Positions 36,185-43,824 of a stretch of DNA of 64,000 bases are shown here, piece by piece (the first letter of the stretch is position 1; every line of letters begins with the position of its first letter). Made by a program: the position numbers and the translations under genes. Source of the stretch: DATATV01 sp036268615 (GTDB taxonomy: Bacteria > Actinomycetota > Actinomycetes > Mycobacteriales > Pseudonocardiaceae). The DNA lies in the NCBI GenBank assembly GCA_036268615.1, contig DATATV010000149.1, positions 1 through 64,000 of the forward strand. The letters are read 5' to 3'. The notes beneath the pieces are model-generated. The model was not told the DNA's origin. It saw only the letters and a program-made list of their open reading frames with translations, and ran no database searches.

Positions 36185-36826
36185 ATGACCGAAACCACTG
36201 AGCTGACCGGACTCGTGGAGATCAACTCCGCTGCCGAGCTGCGTGAACTGCTGGGTGAACCGAACGAGCGGGTGGCCAACAAGGACCGCCCGGTGCTGCA
36301 CGACATCGATCGGCAGTGGCTCGCGGAGTCCCGGTTCTGCCTGGTCGCCACGTCGGCCGCTGACGGCACGTGTGACGTGTCACCGAAGGGCGACCCGGCC
36401 GGGTTCACCGTCATCCTGGACGAGCGCACCATCGCGATCCCGGAGCGGCCCGGCAACAAGCGCGCCGACGGCTTCCACAACGTGCTGAGCAACCCGCACG
36501 TCGGGCTGATCTACCTGCTGGGCGGCCGCACCGACACGCTGCGGATCAACGGGCGCGCCCAACTCGTCAGGGACGCGCCGTTCTTCGACCGGATGATCGT
36601 CCGCGGCAACCGGCCGGCGCTGGCCCTGATCGTGCACATCGAACAGATCTTCTACCACTGTGCCAAGGCGTTCCTGCGATCCGGACTGTGGCAGCCGGAC
36701 ACCTGGAACCCCGCCTCGGTGCCCACCCGCCCGCACATCGCGCGAGCGCTCGAACGCCCGGAAGACTCGATCGAGGTCCTCCAGGAGTACTACGGCCCGA
36801 GCTACGCCGAACGCCTCTACGGCTGA
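36185..36826 (+). CDS. Pyridoxamine 5'-phosphate oxidase-like flavin protein (MSMEG_1061 type)
   Basis: A 213-residue split-barrel protein. The central part, ESRFCLVATSAADGTCDVSPKGDP near residue 48 and NKRADGFHNVLSNPHVGLIYL, is typical of PPOX-fold proteins that bind FMN or F420. The substrate is unknown. It starts with GGGGG just upstream of the ATG and is divergent from the monooxygenase. Confidence 0.88.
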   Translation: MTETTELTGLVEINSAAELRELLGEPNERVANKDRPVLHDIDRQWLAESRFCLVATSAADGTCDVSPKGDPAGFTVILDERTIAIPERPGNKRADGFHNVLSNPHVGLIYLLGGRTDTLRINGRAQLVRDAPFFDRMIVRGNRPALALIVHIEQIFYHCAKAFLRSGLWQPDTWNPASVPTRPHIARALERPEDSIEVLQEYYGPSYAERLYG

Positions 36827-36919
36827 CTCGATCACCCCACCCAGGCTGGCCTGATGTCGGCTCGACCGGCCCGACCGGATAGCCTCAGCCGCGATTCGGC
36901 AGCGGTGGGAGGAGCACGA

Positions 36920-37627
36920 GTGGGACGGTCCGTTCTGGTCACTGGGGGCAACCGGGGCATCGGCTTCGCCATCGCCTCGGCGTTCGTGGCCCAGGGTGAC
37001 AAGGTCGCGATCACGCATCGGGGGAGTGGCGCGGGCCCGGACGGAACCCTCGGTGTGCGGTGCGACATCACCGACGCCGAGCAGGTGGACGCCGCCTTCA
37101 CCGAGGTGGAGCAGGCGCACGGCCCGGTCGAGGTGCTGGTGGCCAATGCGGGCGTCACCGAGGACACCCTGCTGCTGCGGATGACCGAGGACCAGTTCAC
37201 CCGCGTCGTGGACACCAACCTGACCGGCGCGTTCCGGGTGGTCAAGCGGGCCAGCCGGGGCATGTTGCGGGCCAAGTGGGGCCGGATCGTGCTGATCTCC
37301 TCGGTGGTCGGCCTGTCCGGTGGCGCCGGCCAGGTCAACTACGCGGCGAGCAAGGCCGGCCTGGTCGGCATCGCCCGGTCGATCACCCGCGAGCTGGGCT
37401 CGCGCAACATCACCGCGAACCTGGTCGCTCCCGGCTTCGTGCCCACCGACATGACCGACGCCCTCACCGAGGACCAGCGGGCAGCAGCCCTGTCCCAGAT
37501 CCCGGCCGGCCGCTACGCCAAGCTGGAGGAGATCGCCGCCGCGGTCACCTTCCTGGCCTCCGACGCCGCGGGCTACATCAGCGGCGCGGTGCTCCCGGTC
37601 GACGGCGGCCTCGGCATGGGCCATTGA
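36920..37627 (+). CDS. fabG: 3-oxoacyl-ACP reductase (FabG/MabA)
   Basis: A 235-residue SDR: cofactor motif VTGGNRGIGFAIA, ANAGVTEDTLLLRM, and catalytic Ser-Tyr-Lys in ISSVVGLSGGAGQVNYAASKAG. It performs the first reduction of fatty-acid elongation. GGAGGA lies six bases before the GTG start. It is followed by inhA and hemH, the same order as mabA-inhA-hemH (hemZ) of Mycobacterium tuberculosis, which supports the MabA assignment. Confidence 0.94.
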   Translation: MGRSVLVTGGNRGIGFAIASAFVAQGDKVAITHRGSGAGPDGTLGVRCDITDAEQVDAAFTEVEQAHGPVEVLVANAGVTEDTLLLRMTEDQFTRVVDTNLTGAFRVVKRASRGMLRAKWGRIVLISSVVGLSGGAGQVNYAASKAGLVGIARSITRELGSRNITANLVAPGFVPTDMTDALTEDQRAAALSQIPAGRYAKLEEIAAAVTFLASDAAGYISGAVLPVDGGLGMGH

Positions 37628-37676
37628 CGCTTTTCCTTACCCCAGAACAACTTTCCGAATCTTGAGAGGAACGCTC

Positions 37677-38444
37677 GTGTCCGGACTGCTCGACGGCAAG
37701 CGACTGCTGATCACCGGTGTGATCACCGACTCGTCGATCGCCTTTCACGCCGCCCGGGTGGCACAGGAACAGGGCGCGCAGGTCGTGCTCACCGGCTTCG
37801 GCCGGATGAGCCTGGTCGAGCGCATTGCCAGGCGGCTGCCCGAGCCCGCCCCGGTGATCGAGCTGGACGTGAGCAACGCCGAACAGCTGGCCACCCTCGC
37901 CGACAAGGTGCGCGAGCACACCGACGGCATCGACGGCGTGCTGCACTCGATCGCCTTCGGCCCGCCCTCGACGCTCGGCGCGCCGTTCATGGACGCGCCC
38001 TGGGAGGACGTGGCGACCGCGCTCCAGGTGTCGGCGTTCTCGTTCAAGTCGCTGTCCGAGGCGCTGCTGCCGCTGATGTCGGCCGGCGGCTCGATCGTGG
38101 GCATGACCTTCGACGCCCGCACCGCGTGGCCGGCCTACAACTGGATGGGCGTGGCCAAGGCCGCGCTGGAGTCGGTCAACCGCTACCTCGCGCGTGACCT
38201 CGGCGCCCAGGGCATCCGGGTCAACGTGGTGGCTGCCGGTCCGGTGCGCACCATCGCCGCCAAGTCCATCCCCGGCTTCGAGAACCTGGACGACGCGTGG
38301 TCCGCGCGCGCCCCGCTCGGCTGGGACCCGACCGACGCCACTCCGGTCGCCAAGACGATCTGCGCACTGCTGTCGGACTGGCTGCCCTCGACCACCGGTT
38401 CGATGGTCTGGGTCGACGGCGGGCTGCACGCGACCGGCATGTGA
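37677..38444 (+). CDS. inhA: Enoyl-ACP reductase, NADH-dependent (InhA/FabI)
   Basis: A 255-residue enoyl reductase: N-terminal LLDGKRLLITGVITDSSIAF, HSIAFGPPS, MTFDARTAWPAYNWMGVAKAALE with the catalytic Tyr and Lys, and AAGPVRTIAAKSI. These are InhA signatures. It completes each fatty-acid elongation cycle. Start is GTG with GAGAGGA six bases upstream. The isoniazid target in mycobacteria belongs to this family; whether this organism makes mycolates cannot be told. Confidence 0.95.
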   Translation: MSGLLDGKRLLITGVITDSSIAFHAARVAQEQGAQVVLTGFGRMSLVERIARRLPEPAPVIELDVSNAEQLATLADKVREHTDGIDGVLHSIAFGPPSTLGAPFMDAPWEDVATALQVSAFSFKSLSEALLPLMSAGGSIVGMTFDARTAWPAYNWMGVAKAALESVNRYLARDLGAQGIRVNVVAAGPVRTIAAKSIPGFENLDDAWSARAPLGWDPTDATPVAKTICALLSDWLPSTTGSMVWVDGGLHATGM

Positions 38445-38480
38445 CCCGGCTGCGTGCGGTCACGGTCACAACCGCAGAAT

Positions 38481-39575
38481 GTGACCGTGACCGTTGACGC
38501 GCTGCTGTTGCTGTCCTTCGGTGGTCCGGAGGGCCCCGAGGACGTCCGGCCGTTCCTGCAGAACGTGACCAGGGGTCGGGGCGTGCCGCCGGAGCGGTTG
38601 GACCAGGTCGCCAAGCACTACCTGCACTTCGGCGGGGTGTCGCCGATCAACCAGCTCAACCGGGACATCATCACCGCCGTCCGGGCCGAGTTCGGCCGCG
38701 GGGGCATCGAGTTGCCGATCTACTTCGGCAACCGCAACTGGCACCCGATGGTCGAGGACACCGTCGAGATCATGGCCCGCGAGGGCATCCGGCGCGCGCT
38801 CGTCTTCCCGACCAGCGCGTACGGCGGTTATTCGGCCTGCCGGCAGTACCACGAGGACATCTCCCGGGCGTTGGGCGCGGTCGAGGGCCTTGAGCTGATC
38901 AAACTGCGCCAGTACTTCGACCATCCCCTGTTCATCGATGCGGTGGTCGACGCGGTCCGCGCGGCGGTCGGGACACTGCCGGCCGACGTACGCGACTCGG
39001 CCCGGCTGGTGTTCACCGCCCATTCGGTGCCGATGTCCGCGGATGCCAGCGCGGGTCCGCCGGCCGACGGTGGCCGGCTGTACTCCCGGCAGATCGCCGA
39101 GGCCGCCAGGTTGGTGGCGGAGCGGTTGTCGGTGGCCGAGTACGACGTGGTCTGGCAGTCCAGGTCCGGGCCGCCGCAGGTCCCGTGGCTGGCGCCGGAC
39201 ATCTGCGACCATGTCGAGGCGCTGCACGAGAAGGGCGAGCCGGCGATGGTGGTCTGCCCGATCGGTTTTGTCTCCGATCACCTGGAAGTGGTCTGGGACC
39301 TGGACACCGAGGCGCGTGAGTTGGCGGGGGAGTTGGGAATGGGCTTCGTCCGCGCGGAAACGCCCGGCACCGATCCCCGGTTCGCGGAGCTGGTGGTGGA
39401 GCTGATCCGCGAGCACACGGATGAGGTGGCTCCGCGCCGGTTGTCCGAGGGTTTTCCGCTGCTGGGGTGCGGGGTCGACGGGGCGTTGTGCGTGACGGAC
39501 TGCTGCCAGCCGCCGCGCCGGCCGTCAGCCTTGACTGGCCAGGAACCCCCGCCAGCGGGCAGTGCTGAAGGCTAG
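38481..39575 (+). CDS. hemH: Ferrochelatase (coproporphyrin ferrochelatase)
   Basis: About 364 residues: N-terminal ALLLLSFGGPEGPEDVRPFL, YFGNRNWHP, FPTSAYGGYSACRQY, TAHSVPMSADA with the catalytic His, and VCPIGFVSDHLEVVWDLD. Actinobacterial ferrochelatases insert iron into coproporphyrin III and many bind a [2Fe-2S] cluster. The Cys in YSACRQY and the C-terminal cluster CGVDGALCVTDCC fit that. Several GTG starts compete (38454, 38481, 38487); none has a strong ribosome site. Its 3' end overlaps the convergent DUF397 gene by 51 bases. Confidence 0.94.
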   Translation: MTVTVDALLLLSFGGPEGPEDVRPFLQNVTRGRGVPPERLDQVAKHYLHFGGVSPINQLNRDIITAVRAEFGRGGIELPIYFGNRNWHPMVEDTVEIMAREGIRRALVFPTSAYGGYSACRQYHEDISRALGAVEGLELIKLRQYFDHPLFIDAVVDAVRAAVGTLPADVRDSARLVFTAHSVPMSADASAGPPADGGRLYSRQIAEAARLVAERLSVAEYDVVWQSRSGPPQVPWLAPDICDHVEALHEKGEPAMVVCPIGFVSDHLEVVWDLDTEARELAGELGMGFVRAETPGTDPRFAELVVELIREHTDEVAPRRLSEGFPLLGCGVDGALCVTDCCQPPRRPSALTGQEPPPAGSAEG

Positions 39576-39767
39576 GGACGTACTGGCGGGGTTCTTGGAG
39601 TCGCGGACGGCGACAAGTTCGGCGCTGTGCGCCACTTCCACACAGTCTGTGCCGCCGCCTCCGCCGTAGCTGCTTTTGCGCCAGGCGATTTCCACGCAGT
39701 TGTCGTCGCCGCTTGCGCCGCTGTGGCTACTCTTTCGCCACGTGGTCCACGTCCCCGCCGCGCTCAT
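39525..39767 (-). CDS. DUF397 protein
   Basis: An 80-residue protein with two DUF397 motifs, WRKSSHSGASGDDNCVEIA and WRKSSYGGGGGTDCVEVA, the second followed by VAVRDSKNP and WRGFLA. Such proteins are small partners of XRE-DUF5753 regulators, as here; the upstream regulator gene overlaps it by 41 bases. It overlaps the tail of hemH on the other strand. Confidence 0.92.
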   Translation of the reverse strand: MSAAGTWTTWRKSSHSGASGDDNCVEIAWRKSSYGGGGGTDCVEVAHSAELVAVRDSKNPASTSLAFSTARWRGFLASQG

Positions 39768-40560
39768 GCTGCCCGGCTCCCATTCGGCTGTACTCGTCTG
39801 CCAGGCTGGCAATCAGCGCTGTGGATCGTCCCTCATTCAGGGCGAACCGATCGATGCGCTTCAGAGCATCACCGTACAGGGCTATGTCATCGGCTTTTTC
39901 CGCGAACACCATCGCGGTCATCAGACTCTGCATCGCGACGGGGCCGTGCTCAGCGAAGGTCATCAACCTGAAGGCACCCGTCACGCCGGGGCGGCTGTAG
40001 TCCGCCATCGGGACCACTCGAATGGAGCAACCTGGCCATTCGGAAACGAATTGCAGGTGCATCATCTGGTCGTTCATAATCTTGGAGCCGCCGACAATCG
40101 ACCGGAGCACGCCTTCGTAGATGAAGAAGGTGGACCGCGGTGGGTTCACCTGCCGGAGAATGCTCTGCCGGTTGATGCGCCGCTGAACCTTGGTCTCGAT
40201 CTCGTCGGCCGGAACGAGTCCCGCCTCGCGGATCAGCGCGTCGGTGTAGTCGTGCGCCTGAAGCAGGCCAGGGATGACCGCGCACTCGTACTCCTGAATC
40301 GTCTGCGCGGTCGTTTCGTGCACGACAAGGGCGATCAGCTCATCGCCCATGCGCCCGTTGAACGCGGACAGGTGATAACCGTCATCGGGCCTTCTGGCCA
40401 GATCCAGGTACGGCCCGATCTCGTTGGCCTGCAACCCGCAGAAGGTCAAGTACTGGATCAACTTGACCTCGGACAGGGTCCGAAGACCGTTCTCCGCCTT
40501 CGAAACCGTCGGCGCACCCGTGCCGATCCGCCCAGCCAACGTCGTCGTGGTGAAGCCCAC
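39727..40560 (-). CDS. XRE-family regulator with DUF5753 domain; start codon uncertain
   Basis: As drawn, 277 residues: a helix-turn-helix (TTLAGRIGTGAPTVSKAENG) followed by the DUF5753 domain (AVIPGLLQAHDYTDAL). Family members begin about 15-20 residues earlier. The family-like sequence STARSRDLGPQLALLRQG continues in frame upstream to about 40614, but no ATG, GTG or TTG occurs there before the stop at about 40667, only CTG codons. The gene may start at the GTG at 40560 without the first helix, use CTG at 40617, or have lost its start. CCTGTCCAC occurs twice in tandem exactly at the missing start. Confidence 0.85.
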   Translation of the reverse strand: MGFTTTTLAGRIGTGAPTVSKAENGLRTLSEVKLIQYLTFCGLQANEIGPYLDLARRPDDGYHLSAFNGRMGDELIALVVHETTAQTIQEYECAVIPGLLQAHDYTDALIREAGLVPADEIETKVQRRINRQSILRQVNPPRSTFFIYEGVLRSIVGGSKIMNDQMMHLQFVSEWPGCSIRVVPMADYSRPGVTGAFRLMTFAEHGPVAMQSLMTAMVFAEKADDIALYGDALKRIDRFALNEGRSTALIASLADEYSRMGAGQHERGGDVDHVAKE

Positions 40561-40662
40561 GCCCTGCCGCAGCAGGGCAAGCTGGGGCCCGAGGTCCCGG
40601 CTGCGCGCAGTGGACAGGTTGTGGACAGGCTTGCCGCGATCTTGCCCTCCGTAGTCACTTGG

Positions 40663-40947
40663 TCACTGGATGACCAAGCTACGACCACAACGCCCAGAAA
40701 CAGCCACAGAACGCGCCGAATCCACCCCAAAGGCGCACGGTAGGTTGGGCTGGCTCTCCACCAGGGCGGCGATCTCCTCGCGCACGCCGGGCCGGTGTCT
40801 GGCCACGTCCAGCTCGACCAGCGCGGTCGCGGCGGCCCGCATCGCGCCGGACAGCTCGTGCTCGACCGCGCCCAAGTGAGTTGCCGTCGAATCGAGCTGG
40901 ATTGGTGGTACTTGCCCGATCAGGAGGAGGGGGCACGTGACCCGCAC
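40663..40947 (-). pseudogene. Fragment duplicated from the gene at 41383-42201
   Basis: The minus-strand frame here encodes EHELSGAMRAAATALVELD through VESQPNLP, identical over 129 bp to an internal part of the larger gene 876 bp away. Weaker similarity continues for a few codons upstream (THLGAVEHEL against PLGEAEHEL). On the other side the match stops abruptly. It has no ribosome site and is best read as a truncated copy. Confidence 0.7.
40736..40864. repeat. 129-bp perfect direct repeat, copy A
   Basis: Identical base for base to 41612-41740, same orientation, 876 bp apart. This copy is in the truncated gene fragment. Confidence 0.97.
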
Positions 40948-41327
40948 GTCTGCCGAGGTGGGCGCGGTGCTGGATCGGCCGGCGGGCGTCGCGGGAGGAT
41001 TGGCCGGCGTTGGCCGAAGTCACCCGGGCAAACGATGATCACGGGGGGCCGCTGCTGTACGTGGGGCCGCACGGTGATCAGGGCACGTTGTTGTACTCCG
41101 GCCCCGATGACCCGAACAGGAGCTACAGCCTGGGTGAGGTTTCTCCTGGGAGTGACCCGATTCGGTACCTGCAAGGCACATCGGATACTGAGTTTCCGCC
41201 CAACTGTGCGGTGTCCGCCGCGCTGGTGCGACGATCCGCGCGCGAGTTCGCCGAGACGGGCGTACGGCCGAAATGTGTGCGCTGGCAGCCCACTGATCGC
41301 GAAATCGCATCCTCTACGAGGGACTAA
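40937..41327 (+). pseudogene. Imm1-type immunity protein gene with a +1 frameshift
   Basis: AGGAGGAGG lies six bases before the GTG at 40937, which starts VTRTSAEVGAVLDR. That frame ends after 33 codons. Removing one C around 40979-40980 joins it to RRASREDWPALAEVTRAND and then to GGPLLYVG, DTEFPPNCAVSAALVRRSAREFAETG and VRPKCVRWQP, which resemble Imm1 immunity proteins of actinobacteria. The restored protein would have about 129 residues, a normal Imm1 length. Either the gene is broken, the base is a sequencing error, or the ribosome shifts frame. No cognate toxin is visible. Confidence 0.7.
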
Positions 41328-41382
41328 CCCCTCCCCGGCGACCTGTGGTCACCTGACGTGCTCGCCGCTCAGTGCTTGCTGC

Positions 41383-42201
41383 TCAGTGCTTGCCGGCGTG
41401 ATCCGTCAAGACCCGCACCGCCTCGTTGACCGCCGCCATCCGAGCCGCCCGGACCGCATGGTCCAGCGGGCGCAGCGCATCCATGCGCCGGCGCATCGCC
41501 GAGGCGGACACCGCCCCGCCCGGTCCGGCCGTGGTGGCCACCGTCAGGATCGCGGCCACCTCGTTGGCGCGTTGCAACACCCGTAGCGCCCGGCTGGGTA
41601 TTCCCGGTGGCCACGGTAGGTTGGGCTGGCTCTCCACCAGGGCGGCGATCTCCTCGCGCACGCCGGGCCGGTGTCTGGCCACGTCCAGCTCGACCAGCGC
41701 GGTCGCGGCGGCCCGCATCGCGCCGGACAGCTCGTGCTCGGCCTCGCCCAGCGGAATGTGCTCGGCCGGGCCGGCCGGCGGCAACTGGAACACCGTCCAG
41801 CGCAGCACACCGTCCGCCACCCGCTCGGGCACCAGGCCCAGGTCGCAGGCGTCGGCACGAGCCTCTCCGCCACTGCGCAGCACGGCGGCCTCACCGGCGT
41901 GCAGCGCGGCTGCCGCGAACGGCGCGTGCCCGCGCAGGCCGCGCAGGTCACCGGCGACGGGCAGGACCAGCTCACCGCCGGTCGCGCCGATCCGCCGGGC
42001 AGCGGCCAACAGCAGCGCCGGGGACGCGGCCGGTTGGGCACCGGTCGGCAGTTCGAGCAGATCCGCGGTGGTCACGTCGTGCGCGGTGACCTCGTGCGCG
42101 TCTGCCCAGGAGGCGAGGGAATCAAGAACATCGTCGGCCGCGGCGGCGCCGTGCAGCCACGCCGACGTCCACACCACCATCGTGGCGCTCGGACTGGACA
42201 C
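41383..42201 (-). CDS. Conserved hypothetical protein, source of the 129-bp duplicate
   Basis: About 272 residues, Ala-rich and mostly helical, starting near TMVVWTSAWLHGAAAADDVLD. I do not recognise the domain. The GTG at 42201 or ATG at 42180 could start it; neither has a ribosome site, and TAACCT eight bases before the GTG could be the -10 box of a leaderless message. It is divergent from the AAA/VWA pair, so a shared role is possible. Confidence 0.65.
   Translation of the reverse strand: MSSPSATMVVWTSAWLHGAAAADDVLDSLASWADAHEVTAHDVTTADLLELPTGAQPAASPALLLAAARRIGATGGELVLPVAGDLRGLRGHAPFAAAALHAGEAAVLRSGGEARADACDLGLVPERVADGVLRWTVFQLPPAGPAEHIPLGEAEHELSGAMRAAATALVELDVARHRPGVREEIAALVESQPNLPWPPGIPSRALRVLQRANEVAAILTVATTAGPGGAVSASAMRRRMDALRPLDHAVRAARMAAVNEAVRVLTDHAGKH
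41612..41740. repeat. 129-bp perfect direct repeat, copy B
   Basis: Identical to 40736-40864 and lies within the intact hypothetical gene. Confidence 0.97.
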
Positions 42202-42420
42202 GATCAGTGAGGTTAGTTGGTCGCTTTTCAGCCCCCTGCAACGACCCCCGAGGATCACCAACTGATCACGGCGGAGCTACGCCTGGTAGGGGCGCAGAAG
42301 CGACCTCAATCACCACAAGCATGGGGCCGGCGTTCTCCAGCAGCGAAAATTCGGGTAAACATCGATCTCTGGAGCTGCTCCACATCGACCGACGACCAGT
42401 TTCAACGTAGCGTCGAATGT

Positions 42421-43824
42421 GTGACTGTGCCGAACATCCCTGCGAACCTGCCCAGTACCGCCGGTGAACTGCGGGCGGCCGGGCACCAGCCCCGTGGCGT
42501 CAAACAGGAGATTCGCGACAACCTCCTCACCGCGCTGCGCGAGGGGCGCAACCCCTGGCCCGGCATTGTCGGCTTCGAGCGCACCGTGCTGCCGCAGCTC
42601 GAACGAGCCCTGCTGGCCGGCCACGACATCGTGCTGCTCGGCGAGCGCGGCCAGGGCAAGACCCGACTGCTGCGCACCCTGTCCGGCCTGCTCGACGAGT
42701 GGACCCCGGTGATCGCCGGCGCCGAACTGGCCGAGCACCCGCTGGACCCGATCAGCCCGGCCTCCCGCCGCCGCGCCGCCGAACTCGGTGACGAGCTCCC
42801 GGTGACCTGGCTGCACCGCTCGCTGCGCTACACCGAGAAGCTCGCCACCCCCGACACCTCGGTCGGCGACCTGATCGGCGACGTCGATCCGGTGAAGGTG
42901 GCCGAGGGCCGCAGCCTGGGCGACCCGGAGACCATCCACTTCGGACTCGTACCCCGCGCGCACCGCGGCATCGTGGCCATCAACGAGCTTCCTGACCTGG
43001 CCGAACGCATCCAGGTCGGGCTGCTCAACGTGATGGAGGAGCGCGACATCCAGGTCCGCGGCTACACCCTGCGGCTGCCGCTGGACGTGCTGCTGGTGGC
43101 CACCGCGAACCCCGAGGACTACACCAACCGCGGCCGGATCATCACCCCGCTGAAGGACCGTTTCGGCGCCGAGATCCGCACCCACTACCCGCTCACCGTG
43201 GCCGCCGAGATCGACCTGGTCCGCCAGGAGGCCGAGCTGGTGGCCGAGGTCGGTGAGCCGCTGCTGGAGGTGCTGGCCCGGTTCGTCCGCAACCTCCGCG
43301 AGTCCAGCGCGATCGACCAGCGTTCCGGCGTCTCGGCCCGGTTCGCCGTGGCCGCCGCCGAGACGGTCGCCGCCGCCGCGCTGCGCCGGTCCGCGCTGAT
43401 CGGCGAGGAGCCGGCCGTGGCCCGGCCGATCGACCTCGAAGCGGTGCCCTCGGTGCTGCGCGGCAAGCTGGAGTTCGAGGCCGGCGAGGAAGGCCGCGAG
43501 GAGGAACACCTCAACCACATGCTCCGCCGCGCGTTCGCCGAGGCCGCGCGGGGTCGCCTCGGTGGCCTGGACCTGCGTCCGCTCGCCGAGGCCGTGTCCG
43601 GCGGCCACCTGGTCACCACCGGCGAGCGGGTGCCCGGCCGCGACGTACTGGCCGCGCTGCCCGAACTGCCGGTGCTGCACAGCGTCGCCGAACGCCTTGG
43701 CGTGGCCGCCACCGAGCCGCCCAGCCGCATCGCCGCGGCCGTCGAGTTCGCCCTCGAAGCGCTGTTCCTGGCTCGCCAGGTCGCCAAGGACGCCGACGAC
43801 GAAACCGCTGTCTATGGAGCGTGA
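42421..43824 (+). CDS. AAA ATPase of the MoxR/magnesium chelatase type
   Basis: About 467 residues. Walker A is GERGQGKT near residue 78, Walker B IVAINELPDLAER, and sensor VATANPEDYTNRGRIITPLKDRF. It resembles the ChlI-like ATPases that work with a VWA partner, which follows with a GTGA overlap. The long insert between Walker A and B (PASRRRAAELGDELP...) is a feature of this subgroup. The GTG at 42421 has no ribosome site; TAGCGT about seven bases upstream suggests a leaderless transcript. It is separate from the MoxR operon at 29.7 kb. Confidence 0.9.
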   Translation: MTVPNIPANLPSTAGELRAAGHQPRGVKQEIRDNLLTALREGRNPWPGIVGFERTVLPQLERALLAGHDIVLLGERGQGKTRLLRTLSGLLDEWTPVIAGAELAEHPLDPISPASRRRAAELGDELPVTWLHRSLRYTEKLATPDTSVGDLIGDVDPVKVAEGRSLGDPETIHFGLVPRAHRGIVAINELPDLAERIQVGLLNVMEERDIQVRGYTLRLPLDVLLVATANPEDYTNRGRIITPLKDRFGAEIRTHYPLTVAAEIDLVRQEAELVAEVGEPLLEVLARFVRNLRESSAIDQRSGVSARFAVAAAETVAAAALRRSALIGEEPAVARPIDLEAVPSVLRGKLEFEAGEEGREEEHLNHMLRRAFAEAARGRLGGLDLRPLAEAVSGGHLVTTGERVPGRDVLAALPELPVLHSVAERLGVAATEPPSRIAAAVEFALEALFLARQVAKDADDETAVYGA

